From: CAAGNP01 sp045603545
Lineage (GTDB): Bacteria > Bacteroidota > Bacteroidia > Bacteroidales > UBA932
Length of the DNA stretch: 61,301 bases
Direction of reading: 5' to 3'
Assembly (NCBI GenBank): GCA_045603545.1
Contig: JAZUMG010000048.1
Location: 1-61,301, forward strand
A program made the position numbers and the translations under genes. Below the pieces are notes generated by a model. That model saw nothing but the letters and a program-made list of their open reading frames with translations. It made no database searches and had not been told where the DNA came from. This document shows, in pieces, positions 36,460-45,622 of the stretch (the stretch's first letter is position 1; the number at the start of each line of letters is the position of its first letter).

Positions 36460-37519
36460 ATTTCTTATTCTTTACCCACTCCTTATACGCTTTATTGTAC
36501 GCAGCCGAATGCTTCATATGCTGTGAGTATGTCTTTGCAAAGTTGTGAGTACCGTCAAATTCAGGTTTTGCACAAAAATAAAGGTAATCAGTCTTCTCAT
36601 AATTGAGGACAGCATCGAGCACTGCAGGTGGAGCGATGGTAATGGGGCCAGGGGGCAATCCAAGATTTCTGTATGTATTGTATGGCGAATCTGCCTTCAG
36701 ATGCCTGTTCAAAATCCTTGTCATGCCAGGCTCTGAATCTATGAATATGTATTTCACTGTTGGACAGGCTTGAAGAGGCATCCTCTTCTTTATCCTATTC
36801 ATATATACACCTGCTATCTTAGGCCACTCTCCAGGTGCATTTGTCTCCTCAGCCACTATAGAAGCCAATGTAGAGACTTGTGAAGGGGAAAATTTCATTG
36901 CCTTTGCTTTGGCCAACCTCTCTTCATTCCAGAATCTGTCATACTCCTTCTTGAACCTCAGTACCACACTTTTTGGTGATGTTGTCCAATAAAACTCATA
37001 TGTATTCGGGATAAACATTCCAATAAATGTCTCCGGTGTGAAGCCAAGACTGTCTATAAGATTCCTGTCATTCAGCACCTCAGCAAAAGATGAAGAATCT
37101 GCTTCAAACCAGCAGGAGAATGCATACGCAAGTTTATCCAATTTTCTTACATATCCCCTGAAGGTCATCTTCACGGGTGTCTGCCATCCATTGGCAAACA
37201 TCCTTATCATCTCCTGATTTGACATCCCCTCCTTCAGCTGATATCTTCCAGCCTCAAGATATTTTTCCAGCTCCCTGCTCTTTGCTGCCGATTCAAATGT
37301 TTTCCACCTTTTTATCACACCTGAGGCCTTCAATGAATCCATAAACTCACCATAGTTATAGTGTCTGTAAACCTTTACTACCCTATCCTCTGACACATTT
37401 GACCTTTTGTATTTGTTCCAATATCCAAGACAATATCCGAAAGCGAAACCGGCACAAAAAAGGGCCAGAATAAGAGCTGCCGGCATTAGAATCCTACGTA
37501 ACGTTGCACTTTTCTCCAT
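36458..37519 (-). CDS. mltG: Endolytic murein transglycosylase MltG
   Basis: Inner-membrane enzyme that cleaves nascent peptidoglycan strands. A single N-terminal membrane helix (about 10-32) is followed by a LysM-like region and the YceG/MltG domain. The catalytic Glu is in LASIVAEETNAPGEWPKIAGV (motif near residue 212), and the substrate block NTYRNLGLPPGPI (near 284) is intact. Length 353 is normal. It follows the LysM glucosaminidase gene by 4 bases, so two peptidoglycan-acting enzymes form one unit. Confidence 0.94.
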   Translation of the reverse strand: MEKSATLRRILMPAALILALFCAGFAFGYCLGYWNKYKRSNVSEDRVVKVYRHYNYGEFMDSLKASGVIKRWKTFESAAKSRELEKYLEAGRYQLKEGMSNQEMIRMFANGWQTPVKMTFRGYVRKLDKLAYAFSCWFEADSSSFAEVLNDRNLIDSLGFTPETFIGMFIPNTYEFYWTTSPKSVVLRFKKEYDRFWNEERLAKAKAMKFSPSQVSTLASIVAEETNAPGEWPKIAGVYMNRIKKRMPLQACPTVKYIFIDSEPGMTRILNRHLKADSPYNTYRNLGLPPGPITIAPPAVLDAVLNYEKTDYLYFCAKPEFDGTHNFAKTYSQHMKHSAAYNKAYKEWVKNKK

Positions 37520-37523
37520 ATCA

Positions 37524-38489
37524 TTATTTTTTTACAGATCTCAAGTGAATTACCTCATCCGGATAGATTGCACCTGCACTGCTTCTGCTGTTATACTTCA
37601 ACAAATCTTTCATTCTGATACCATATCTTTGGGACAGATCATAGAAATTGTCACCCTGCTCCGCAATATGGTACTCCTGATACCTCTGGGCACGCCTCTT
37701 TTTCTTCTCCAGATACACAACGGTACCTCCGGCAATTTTGTCACCACTTTTCAAATCATTGAACCCGAGCAGTTCTCTCGGGAAAAGGTTATATTCAGCT
37801 GCGATTTGTCCGTATGTATCCCCTTCATTGGCAATAATATATGCCACACCATTCCGGACATACAATGTCCTGTTGCGTGAATACTTGTACCATATGGAAC
37901 TTTTGGCCGGCTTCATCTCCTTCACCGCTTCCAAGGCTGAAGGATTGGGAGGCAGAACTACCCTCTTTTCACCTTTCAATGGGGTATCATAGCGATACAA
38001 CTGATAATCCTCTATAATTTTTATGAGGCGCTGCGCATATTGGGGATCCGTGGCATAACCAGCCCTCTTCAAACCGTGTGCCCACCCCTTATAGTCTGTT
38101 ACATCAAGATCAAAAAGGGAGGCATACCTATCCCTGTATCTCAGGAAATCGGAGTGGTCATTGAAAGAATCCTCTACCCTGTCATACTTTCTGAAACAAG
38201 ACTTTCCGGGATCATCATCCTTCTTATAATAGGTTCCACCCTTCCAGTCTGTATGACACTTTATACCGAAATGGTTGTTGGCCTTGACAGCCAGGTCTGA
38301 ACGCCCGTCACCCGACTCAAGACACCCTTGTGCCAGTGTTATGCTGGCTGGGATTCCGTGCGACCTCATCTTTTCGATAGCCACATCCTTATACCTCTCT
38401 ATATACTCCTCTCTGGGTGAATTCTGCTGCCCTGATGCCACACTGAAGGCTGAAACCAAAACCAATGCTGCAGATATTAATCTTTTCAT
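37524..38489 (-). CDS. Exported glucosaminidase with two LysM domains
   Basis: Peptidoglycan hydrolase of the FlgJ/mannosyl-glycoprotein endo-beta-N-acetylglucosaminidase family. A signal peptide ends near residue 20 (VASG, then Gln-Gln). The catalytic domain (about 28-165) has ITLAQGCLESGDG with the catalytic Glu and the conserved NHFGIKC. Two LysM repeats follow (about 215-260 and 275-318; GDTYGQIAAEYN and GDNFYDLSQRYG). ATG 38489 is chosen over 38498, because the -7 box at 38515-38508 predicts a start at about 38501. It is 4 bases upstream of mltG. Confidence 0.9.
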   Translation of the reverse strand: MKRLISAALVLVSAFSVASGQQNSPREEYIERYKDVAIEKMRSHGIPASITLAQGCLESGDGRSDLAVKANNHFGIKCHTDWKGGTYYKKDDDPGKSCFRKYDRVEDSFNDHSDFLRYRDRYASLFDLDVTDYKGWAHGLKRAGYATDPQYAQRLIKIIEDYQLYRYDTPLKGEKRVVLPPNPSALEAVKEMKPAKSSIWYKYSRNRTLYVRNGVAYIIANEGDTYGQIAAEYNLFPRELLGFNDLKSGDKIAGGTVVYLEKKKRRAQRYQEYHIAEQGDNFYDLSQRYGIRMKDLLKYNSRSSAGAIYPDEVIHLRSVKK

Positions 38490-38507
38490 TCTATCCATAT
38501 ACTATTG

Positions 38508-38515
38508 CAAATATA
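38508..38515 (-). promoter_or_regulatory. -7 promoter box of glucosaminidase/mltG
   Basis: TATATTTG on the minus strand matches TAnnTTTG, about 19 bases before ATG 38489. No clear -33 element. Confidence 0.45.
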
Positions 38516-38545
38516 ACCAAAAGTAAAATTTTATTGAATAATTAT

Positions 38546-38553
38546 TATATTTG
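38546..38553 (+). promoter_or_regulatory. -7 promoter box of cdd
   Basis: TATATTTG matches TAnnTTTG, 22 bases before ATG 38576. No clear TTTG at -33; the whole divergent gap is AT-rich. Confidence 0.45.
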
Positions 38554-38575
38554 TCAACACTAATCAGATTGAATT

Positions 38576-39055
38576 ATGGAGAAAAAAAGCATATCAATAG
38601 AATATAAGGAATACAATAATATAGAGGAACTTCCACAGATGGAACAGACGCTCCTGAAAAAAGCGATTTCTGCCACAAAGGGTGCCTATGCCCCATATTC
38701 CCGATTCAGGGTTGGTGCAGCAGTCCTCCTGTCCAATGGGGAGACAGTAATTGGCGCCAATCAGGAAAATGCGGCATATCCTTCTGGCCTGTGTGCAGAG
38801 AGGACTGCCCTCTTTTCTGCCCACTCCCTCTACCCCGATGCCACAGTACGTGCCATTGCCCTTACTGCTGTTGATCAGGAAGGGAATATGCTACCCACTA
38901 TTACATACCCCTGCGGAGCCTGCAGGCAGGTTATGGCGGAATACGAAATGCTCGCCAAGTCCCCAATGAATATTATCATAGGATCTTCTGGTGCCATTCA
39001 GACATTTGAAGGGGTAAGTTCCATAATGCCATTCATATTCGACAACCTCACATAA
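38576..39055 (+). CDS. cdd: Cytidine deaminase
   Basis: Zinc hydrolase converting cytidine or deoxycytidine to uridine forms in pyrimidine salvage. The zinc site is intact: Cys-Ala-Glu in GLCAERTALF (near residue 75) and PCGACRQ (near 109). Length 159 is somewhat longer than the roughly 130-residue minimal enzyme, owing to an N-terminal extension of about 25 residues. It is a single plus-strand gene between two minus-strand operons and ends at a strong hairpin. Confidence 0.95.
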   Translation: MEKKSISIEYKEYNNIEELPQMEQTLLKKAISATKGAYAPYSRFRVGAAVLLSNGETVIGANQENAAYPSGLCAERTALFSAHSLYPDATVRAIALTAVDQEGNMLPTITYPCGACRQVMAEYEMLAKSPMNIIIGSSGAIQTFEGVSSIMPFIFDNLT

Positions 39056-39058
39056 CAG

Positions 39059-39084
39059 ACAAGACTATCTCGCGATAGTCTTGT
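39059..39084. terminator. Hairpin between convergent cdd and the unknown exported gene
   Basis: ACAAGACTATC (39059-39069), loop TCGC, GATAGTCTTGT (39074-39084): a perfect 11-bp stem. It lacks a long T-run, but the position between two converging stops suggests a shared terminator. The stem also encodes the last codons and stop of the minus-strand protein. Confidence 0.6.
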
Positions 39085-40120
39085 TTGCCATATTTACCCT
39101 CACTTTATATGTGGTCCGACCCTTATAGTAGTAGAGGACAAGCGAATTCGCATTCTCAAAGTATATTGTGTTGATGAAAGGATCTCTCTTTGTATCCTTA
39201 CATACAGGCTCTGCCCAAACCAGCATATACTGATCCTCCTTTTTCTGGTATGCAGCCACTACGGTATAGCCTCTTATATCAAAAAATGCCACTTTGTAAC
39301 CGCCGCTGCTCTCATATTCCCTTTGTTTGCCAAACATCTCCACAATAGAGCTCTCCTTAGGCAGCAACCCGAATTTAAGCCTTTTTGCATTGGCCGGATT
39401 GTTTTTGTTCCACCACTCTATCGCCTGATCTGTCATAACATCCCCCATTGCAACAGGGAGGAGAAAATCTGCCTCCTTCAACACATTGAGAAGATACAGG
39501 GCCTCCGGCATTGTGTATTGGCCTGCAGAGTTTTCATCCACATAATCACCCTCCAGCATATAACCATTCTCACCCTCAATCACTTTTCCACTGAACATTG
39601 ACACGTGAATGACACCATTCCTCTTGTCAAGCATATTTACCACATATTCACACTCCTTGCCTACCGGTTTATCCATACCTTCTGCCTTATAATTGACAAA
39701 GGTATAGCGATAATAACTGTTCCCCAGGTATTCAAAATCCTCAAAATCTGAAAGGAGTTTATAAGAAGACAGTGCTGCATTCTGGTTATATCTCTGAGCC
39801 AAAGCCATATCAAACACCTTTGCTTCCAGCCCCTTATTGTAACTGCTTGCAGGGTATTTGCCCATAAATTCCAGACAAGATGCCATATCACCCTGATTTA
39901 CAGCAGAGAAATGGATAGAGTCAATCATATGTTCCACAGTGGGTACATATACAGATTGGGGAAACTTCCCGATAAAAAGGTTCAGACTCTCCACTGTCCC
40001 CGTTTTCAAGGCTTTGTTGTACGCTTTTGTCTCTTTTTTTGACTGGCCACACATAGGTTGCGCAGAAATGACAAAAAGCGCTGCAAGTATGGTCAGGACA
40101 ATTCTTTCCAATTTATTCAT
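39065..40120 (-). CDS. Exported protein of unknown function
   Basis: 351 residues. A signal peptide ends near residue 25 (QPMCG, then Gln). Residues about 30-110 form short helical repeats with a TPR-like look (LNLFIGKFPQS, LEFMGKYPASS); the rest is mixed alpha/beta with several Tyr-rich strands. The cysteine in PMCG is followed by Gly-Gln, so cleavage after Gly by signal peptidase I fits better than a lipobox. I recognise no family. It is 11 bases downstream of rnz and probably in the rpsA-rnz transcript. Confidence 0.7.
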   Translation of the reverse strand: MNKLERIVLTILAALFVISAQPMCGQSKKETKAYNKALKTGTVESLNLFIGKFPQSVYVPTVEHMIDSIHFSAVNQGDMASCLEFMGKYPASSYNKGLEAKVFDMALAQRYNQNAALSSYKLLSDFEDFEYLGNSYYRYTFVNYKAEGMDKPVGKECEYVVNMLDKRNGVIHVSMFSGKVIEGENGYMLEGDYVDENSAGQYTMPEALYLLNVLKEADFLLPVAMGDVMTDQAIEWWNKNNPANAKRLKFGLLPKESSIVEMFGKQREYESSGGYKVAFFDIRGYTVVAAYQKKEDQYMLVWAEPVCKDTKRDPFINTIYFENANSLVLYYYKGRTTYKVRVNMANKTIAR

Positions 40121-40131
40121 ATTAATGACAT

Positions 40132-41076
40132 TTACTTTAATAATCTTTCCAATTGCACTTCAAATTTCTCTCCCTTGGTGGCAAGATACACATTTTCAAA
40201 AATGTTCTGTGCCTCCTCCTTGAGATGATCCACAGAACTGTACCTTGAAGAATAATGCCCGATTACCAAACCCTTTACACCCGCCTCTTTTGCCAATAAT
40301 GCGGCATCAGTGGCTGTAGAATGGAATGTGGTCCGGGCAATAGACTCAAGATCAGAGGCAAATGTTGCCTCGTGATACAACAGATCTACCCCAGCTACAA
40401 CAGTTGCCAACTCCTTGAATGGTGCAGTATCACTGCAATAGGCAAATGATCTCGGTCTGAATGGTCTGTACGTAAACTCAGTTGCCTTAAGGGTGACCCC
40501 ATCACCCCTATCCACATCCTGACCATTTTTTAGCAGAGCAATCTCTTTTAAAGTCAGATGATACTCCTCTATCTTGCTTTTTACCACATTCAGTGCCGGA
40601 GCCTTCTCTCTGAACAGGAAGCCATATGTAGGAACCCTGTGATTGAGAGGGAATGAGTACACCTCGATGTTCCTTGACTCAAAAATCTTGCTCAATTCTC
40701 CTCTGACCGAGCCATCAAGAACATTATGGACTATCTCATACTTAATGGCATCCCCTTCAAAATGGCGGAGGAACATATCCAGCACATCCTTAAATGCTGC
40801 CGGTGCGTGAATGGTCAGTTTGGAAGTCCTCCCCTTCATCCCCATCGATGAGAGGAGACCGAAAATTCCAAAACAATGGTCTCCATGAAGGTGGCTGATG
40901 AAGATATTGTCAATTTTAAGGATTGAAAAGCCGTATCTGAACAGGAGCATCTGCGTCCCTTCACCACAATCAATAAGGAACAAACGCCCACGTATGTTCA
41001 ATACGTGAGCGCTTGGATATCTACCTTTTGTAGGTAAGGCCGAAGCCGTTCCTAAAGTAGTGAAGTTAAAGTCCAT
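40132..41076 (-). CDS. rnz: Ribonuclease Z
   Basis: Metallo-beta-lactamase-fold endonuclease that trims the 3' ends of tRNA precursors. The zinc motif HLHGDH (residues about 62-67) and later ligands in FAYCSDTAPF (near 213) and the C-terminal GHYSSRY (near 275) are present. Length 314 is typical of the short bacterial form. It starts 2 bases after the rpsA stop. Confidence 0.95.
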   Translation of the reverse strand: MDFNFTTLGTASALPTKGRYPSAHVLNIRGRLFLIDCGEGTQMLLFRYGFSILKIDNIFISHLHGDHCFGIFGLLSSMGMKGRTSKLTIHAPAAFKDVLDMFLRHFEGDAIKYEIVHNVLDGSVRGELSKIFESRNIEVYSFPLNHRVPTYGFLFREKAPALNVVKSKIEEYHLTLKEIALLKNGQDVDRGDGVTLKATEFTYRPFRPRSFAYCSDTAPFKELATVVAGVDLLYHEATFASDLESIARTTFHSTATDAALLAKEAGVKGLVIGHYSSRYSSVDHLKEEAQNIFENVYLATKGEKFEVQLERLLK

Positions 41077-41078
41077 CC

Positions 41079-42938
41079 TTATTTTCTAGAAGCCTCTTCC
41101 ATTTTGCTCTTAAGATCAGCTAGTTCAGAGATGTCACCAAGGGTAGTTTTCTCCAAGTTAGCTTTTAGTTTCTTAACAGCTTTCTGTGTGCTGTCAGCCT
41201 CTGAGTTTTTCTCTTTTACCTCTTCTTTCTTAGGCTCTTCCCAAGTTTTGGTGTGAGAAAGGACGATCTTCTTGTTAGATTTGTTGAACTCTACCACTTT
41301 GAAGTTCAATTTCTCATCTACCTGAGCATTTGAACCATCCTGTTTTGCAAGGTTCTTAAGGGTTACGAAGCCTTCAATACCGTAAGGAAGGGCAACAGCT
41401 GCACCTTTGTCAACGAAGTTTACGATAGTACCCTCGTGAACTGAACCTAGAGTGAATACTGTCTCAAATACGTCCCATGGATTCTCCTCAAGCTGTTTGT
41501 GACCAAGGCTTAGACGACGGTTCTCCTGATCTACCTCAAGAACAAGAACCTCTAGAGTGTCACCGATTGAAGTGAACTCAGATGGATGTTTGATTTTCTT
41601 TGTCCAAGAAAGATCGCTGATGTGTACAAGACCATCAACACCCTCTTCAAGCTCTACAAATACACCGAAGTTGGTGAAGTTGCGAACAGTTGCAGTATGT
41701 TTAGAGTTTACTGGATATTTCTCAAGAATGTTTGCCCATGGATCCTCTTTAAGCTGTTTGATACCAAGAGACATCTTTCTCTCTTCTCTGTCAAGGGTAA
41801 GAACTACAGCCTCAACCTCGTCACCAACTTTCAAGAAGTCCTGTGCGCTGCGTAGGTGAAGTGACCAAGACATCTCTGATACGTGGATAAGACCCTCAAC
41901 GCCTGGCTGGATCTCGATGAATGCACCGTAATCAGCAAGAACCACTACTTTACCTTTAACTACATCACCAGTCTTCAAGTTTGCATCAAGTGCCTCCCAA
42001 GGGTGAGCGTTAAGCTGTTTTAGACCAAGAGCGATACGTTTCTTTGTATCATCGAAGTCAAGGATAACCACATTGATCTTCTGATCAAGGGCAACAACCT
42101 CTTCAGGGTGGTTGATTCTACCCCATGATAGGTCAGTGATGTGGATAAGACCGTCAACACCACCAAGGTCAACGAATACACCGTAAGAAGTGATGTTCTT
42201 AACAGTACCCTCAAGTACCTGACCTTTCTCAAGTTTACCGATGATGTCAGCTTTTTGAGCCTCAATCTCAGCCTCAATAAGAGCTTTGTGAGAAACTACA
42301 ACATTACGGAAATCGTGGTTGATCTTAACGATCTTGAAGTCCATAGTTTTGTTAACATATACATCGTAGTCTCTGATAGGTTTAACATCGATCTGAGAAC
42401 CTGGCAAGAATGCCTCAATACCGAATACGTCAACGATCATACCACCTTTAGTGCGGCATTTAACATAACCCTTAACGATTTCATCTTTCTCAAATGCTTC
42501 GTTAACCATATCCCAAGAACGAAGTGAATGTGCTTTTCTGTGTGAAAGGATAAGCTGACCTTTCTTATCTTCAGTTGTCTCAACATAAACCTCTACTTTG
42601 TCACCAACTTTGATGTCAGGATTGTAGCGGAATTCACCGATATTGATAACACCTTCAGATTTATATCCAATGTTTACAAGGACCTCTCTTTTGTTTACAG
42701 CCATTACAACACCTTCTACAACTTCGTTTTCAACGACTTTAGAAAGGGTTTGGTTGTAGCTCTCTTCAATTTGAGATTTGTCCACGTCATAGATTGCATC
42801 TTTTTCGAAACTATCCCAGTCAAATTGATCTACTGGAACAGAAGCATTGCTTTTGCGGGTTTTAACCTCCACTGCTGGAGTAGATTCCACTGCCTGAGCA
42901 GTTTCCTCAACCTGGTTTTGAATGTTTTCAGTTGTCAT
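41079..42938 (-). CDS. rpsA: 30S ribosomal protein S1
   Basis: mRNA-binding ribosomal protein of 619 residues with six S1 repeats at about 60-130, 145-210, 230-300, 315-385, 400-470 and 487-555; repeats 3 to 5 show the clear pattern G..VKNITSYGVFVDLGGVDGLIH and variants. An acidic N-terminal stretch and a Lys/Glu-rich C-terminal tail flank the repeats. It has a consensus promoter (43034-43003) and a leader of about 58 bases. The gene is followed by rnz (2 bases) and the unknown exported gene. Confidence 0.96.
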   Translation of the reverse strand: MTTENIQNQVEETAQAVESTPAVEVKTRKSNASVPVDQFDWDSFEKDAIYDVDKSQIEESYNQTLSKVVENEVVEGVVMAVNKREVLVNIGYKSEGVINIGEFRYNPDIKVGDKVEVYVETTEDKKGQLILSHRKAHSLRSWDMVNEAFEKDEIVKGYVKCRTKGGMIVDVFGIEAFLPGSQIDVKPIRDYDVYVNKTMDFKIVKINHDFRNVVVSHKALIEAEIEAQKADIIGKLEKGQVLEGTVKNITSYGVFVDLGGVDGLIHITDLSWGRINHPEEVVALDQKINVVILDFDDTKKRIALGLKQLNAHPWEALDANLKTGDVVKGKVVVLADYGAFIEIQPGVEGLIHVSEMSWSLHLRSAQDFLKVGDEVEAVVLTLDREERKMSLGIKQLKEDPWANILEKYPVNSKHTATVRNFTNFGVFVELEEGVDGLVHISDLSWTKKIKHPSEFTSIGDTLEVLVLEVDQENRRLSLGHKQLEENPWDVFETVFTLGSVHEGTIVNFVDKGAAVALPYGIEGFVTLKNLAKQDGSNAQVDEKLNFKVVEFNKSNKKIVLSHTKTWEEPKKEEVKEKNSEADSTQKAVKKLKANLEKTTLGDISELADLKSKMEEASRK

Positions 42939-43002
42939 AATTAGTAATTAGTTAATCAACAAGTTGTTAGACATTATTTATAATTTCCTTTCGGAAAGCG
43001 CG

Positions 43003-43034
43003 CAAAAATAGAAACTATTTGACTGATTTCCAAA
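43003..43034 (-). promoter_or_regulatory. Promoter of rpsA
   Basis: TTTG (43034-43031), 20 bases, TATTTTTG (43010-43003). The predicted leader of about 58 bases includes a short GC-rich inverted repeat (CTTTCCGAAAG, 42999-42989) near its 5' end. Confidence 0.65.
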
Positions 43035-43043
43035 AATATTCCT

Positions 43044-44372
43044 CTATTTCACCCTTTTGGGGGCAATAAACTTATTGTAAAGGATTAGAGCCACCATGCT
43101 GAAGACTCCAAGACAGGCAAATATCAGGTAAAATGCCGACGGATTTGCCATCTCCTCCACATATTTCACATACAGAGCAGCTCCAACAAAACCTCCTATA
43201 CTGCTCCCTATCACACCATAAAGGAAAGAGTAGCCCATATAGAGTGCCTTCTTGTCAGGAGGGGCAATCATCCCGATATATGAGTTATATTTGGGGTGTG
43301 CAGTCATCTCTCCTAATGTAAAGGTCATTATTCCTATAAGGAAAAGCCATGGCGAATCTGAAAATGAAAGGATCGCCATTCCCAAAGTACCAAAACCTAT
43401 TCCCACTATCATTGTTGGCAAAGCCGGAGCTTTCTGCACAATTCTGGACACAAACAGCTGCAGGAGGATGATAACGCCTGCATTTACCACTGTAACATGC
43501 TCCACATCGAAAAACCACGAAGGATTATCCACAAATAACGACAGAAAGCTGTTTACAGCATTGTTTACCGGAGTCATGTCCATATGCTCATCCACATACC
43601 ACAACACTGTCCCATACATCTGGAAATATAAAATCCAGAAGACAGAATACAACAACACCATCAAGAGGAACTTCCAGTCCTTGATTACAAGGAGCATCTC
43701 CGCAAATACCTGCCCTATTGATTTTCCCTCTCTTTTCTCCAAATGTTCACCATTTTCTGCCCTAGGCTCCTTGTAGAAGAAAGTATTGATAAGAAGCAAC
43801 ACTACACCTATCCCTGCTGAAAGGAAAAATATGTAACTGTATGAATAAGACTTAAGAATAGGGATAAGTATCAGTGGAAACAGGAACGCCCCTAGATTTA
43901 TAGACCAATAGAATATTCCAAAGCCGAGGCCAGAATTTGACTCATCAGTACTCTTGGCTATAGTTCCGGAGATTACAGGTTTGAAAAATCCAGCACCCAC
44001 TGCCATAATGAGCAGAGATGCAAATACAACAAAATATCTGGAGGTCATGCCATCAAACCCATCGCCTGAGAACAGTCCGGTAAGGCCATAACCTACTACC
44101 ATACAACTAAATGCAAAATAGAGTATTTTCCTGTAACCGTATCTATCTGCGATAGCTCCAGCAACAATGGGCAAAAAATAGAGAAGCGGAGGTATGGTAC
44201 CAAGGATACTTCCTGCCTGCTCCTTTGTGAATCCCAATCCGCCATCAGCTCCACTCAGAACCAAAAATACCGAGAGGACAGACATCATACCATAGTACGA
44301 TCCCCTCTCGAAAAACTCCATAATTACCGCTACCCAGAATGTCTTGGGGAACTTTGTGCCTTTTGTTGTCAT
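43044..44372 (-). CDS. POT-like peptide MFS transporter
   Basis: Major facilitator transporter of 442 residues with about 12 hydrophobic helices. The first helix contains MEFFERGSYYGM, matching the ExxER-type signature of proton-coupled oligopeptide transporters, and GAGFFKPVISGTIAKST (near 127) resembles the POT second signature. It overlaps the ahcY stop by four bases (ATGA, 44372-44369), so it is co-translated with ahcY and corA. Peptide uptake is the likely job, but the substrate is not certain. Confidence 0.85.
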   Translation of the reverse strand: MTTKGTKFPKTFWVAVIMEFFERGSYYGMMSVLSVFLVLSGADGGLGFTKEQAGSILGTIPPLLYFLPIVAGAIADRYGYRKILYFAFSCMVVGYGLTGLFSGDGFDGMTSRYFVVFASLLIMAVGAGFFKPVISGTIAKSTDESNSGLGFGIFYWSINLGAFLFPLILIPILKSYSYSYIFFLSAGIGVVLLLINTFFYKEPRAENGEHLEKREGKSIGQVFAEMLLVIKDWKFLLMVLLYSVFWILYFQMYGTVLWYVDEHMDMTPVNNAVNSFLSLFVDNPSWFFDVEHVTVVNAGVIILLQLFVSRIVQKAPALPTMIVGIGFGTLGMAILSFSDSPWLFLIGIMTFTLGEMTAHPKYNSYIGMIAPPDKKALYMGYSFLYGVIGSSIGGFVGAALYVKYVEEMANPSAFYLIFACLGVFSMVALILYNKFIAPKRVK

Positions 44373-45619
44373 AGCCCCAAATACCCTTTTTGAGCCTCAG
44401 TAAGTGTATCAATACAATAGCCCCAACTATTGAGTTTCCTCATAGCCACCATACTGTCGATCTCTTCAGGTATTTCAAATGCCATCTCGCCAGGGGTGCC
44501 TTTAGATTGTTTGAAATACTCAACCACATATTTGGCACTGAGTGCCTGAATTGCAAAACTCATATCCATTATCTCAGCCGGGTGTCCGTCACCAGAAGCA
44601 AGATTAACAAGTCTACCCTCTGCAATTATATATATCCACTGGCCACCCTCAAGTTTGTAGCCCATAATATTTTCACGGGCAAGGCGACTCTCTACTGCCA
44701 TTTTCTTTAGTGTAGCCACATCCACCTCGCAGTCAAAGTGCCCCGCATTGCAACAAATGGCCCCATCTTTCATCATATTGAAATGTCTGTCTACAATGAC
44801 ATCTGAGCACCCTGTTACAGTCACGAATATATCACCAAGGGAAGCTGCCTGATCCATGCTCATAACCTTGAAACCATCCATAACAGCTTCAATAGCCTTC
44901 ACAGGATCCACCTCTGTAACAATTACAGAAGCTCCCAATCCCTTAGCCCTCATTGCCACACCTTTACCGCACCAGCCATAACCGGCCACCACTACACTTT
45001 TACCAGCCACAATTAGGTTCGTAGCCCTATTGATACCATTCCACACAGACTGCCCTGTACCATACCTGTTATCAAACAGGTATTTGCATTTTGCATTGTT
45101 TACAAGCATCATAGGGAATTTAAGAGCCCCCTCCTTATCCATAGCCAGAAGCCTCATAATACCTGTAGTAGTCTCCTCACACCCACCTATTACACCTGGT
45201 ATGAGATGAGGATACTCTGTATGCAACATATGAACAAGGTCTCCACCATCATCAATAATTACATTAGGGCCCACTTCAAGCACCTTTGAAAGATGCCTGT
45301 GATACTCCTCTGGAGTACAATCATGCCAAGCATATACATTAAGGCCATCCTTAACGAGTGCAGCAGCCACATCATCCTGTGTCGAGAGAGGATTGCTCCC
45401 TGTAACATACATCTGAGCACCTCCAGCTGCCAACACTTTACACAAATAAGCTGTCTTTGCCTCCAAATGGATTGACAGAGTCACCTTAAGACCCTGAAAG
45501 GGTTTAGATTGGATAAACTCTTTTTCAATTCCGTTTAGAAGGGGCATATTCCCTTTAACCCACTCGATTTTTCTTTTACCACTCTCCCATAGGGAAAGGT
45601 CTCTAATTTCAGAAGCCAT
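44369..45619 (-). CDS. ahcY: Adenosylhomocysteinase, short archaeal/Thermotoga-like type
   Basis: Hydrolyses S-adenosylhomocysteine to adenosine and homocysteine using bound NAD. The NAD site is VVVAGYGWCGKGVAMRAKG (near residue 212), and catalytic-region blocks NPLSTQDDVAAAL (near 80), EETTTGIMRL (near 148) and AGHFDCEVD (near 293) are visible. At 416 residues it lacks the insertion of the roughly 470-residue bacterial/eukaryotic form; the SIHLEAKTAYL start and the C-terminus (EEIDSMVAMRKL, LTEAQKGYL) resemble archaeal and Thermotoga enzymes. It is 3 bases downstream of corA and overlaps the POT-like gene. Confidence 0.9.
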   Translation of the reverse strand: MASEIRDLSLWESGKRKIEWVKGNMPLLNGIEKEFIQSKPFQGLKVTLSIHLEAKTAYLCKVLAAGGAQMYVTGSNPLSTQDDVAAALVKDGLNVYAWHDCTPEEYHRHLSKVLEVGPNVIIDDGGDLVHMLHTEYPHLIPGVIGGCEETTTGIMRLLAMDKEGALKFPMMLVNNAKCKYLFDNRYGTGQSVWNGINRATNLIVAGKSVVVAGYGWCGKGVAMRAKGLGASVIVTEVDPVKAIEAVMDGFKVMSMDQAASLGDIFVTVTGCSDVIVDRHFNMMKDGAICCNAGHFDCEVDVATLKKMAVESRLARENIMGYKLEGGQWIYIIAEGRLVNLASGDGHPAEIMDMSFAIQALSAKYVVEYFKQSKGTPGEMAFEIPEEIDSMVAMRKLNSWGYCIDTLTEAQKGYLGL

Positions 45620-45622
45620 ATA

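Noticed and set aside
42961..43002. Short inverted repeats in the rpsA leader as a possible S1 autoregulatory element.
   Set aside because: The stems (CTTTCCGAAAG, CAACTTGTTG) are too short to support a specific regulatory call; they are only mentioned with the promoter.
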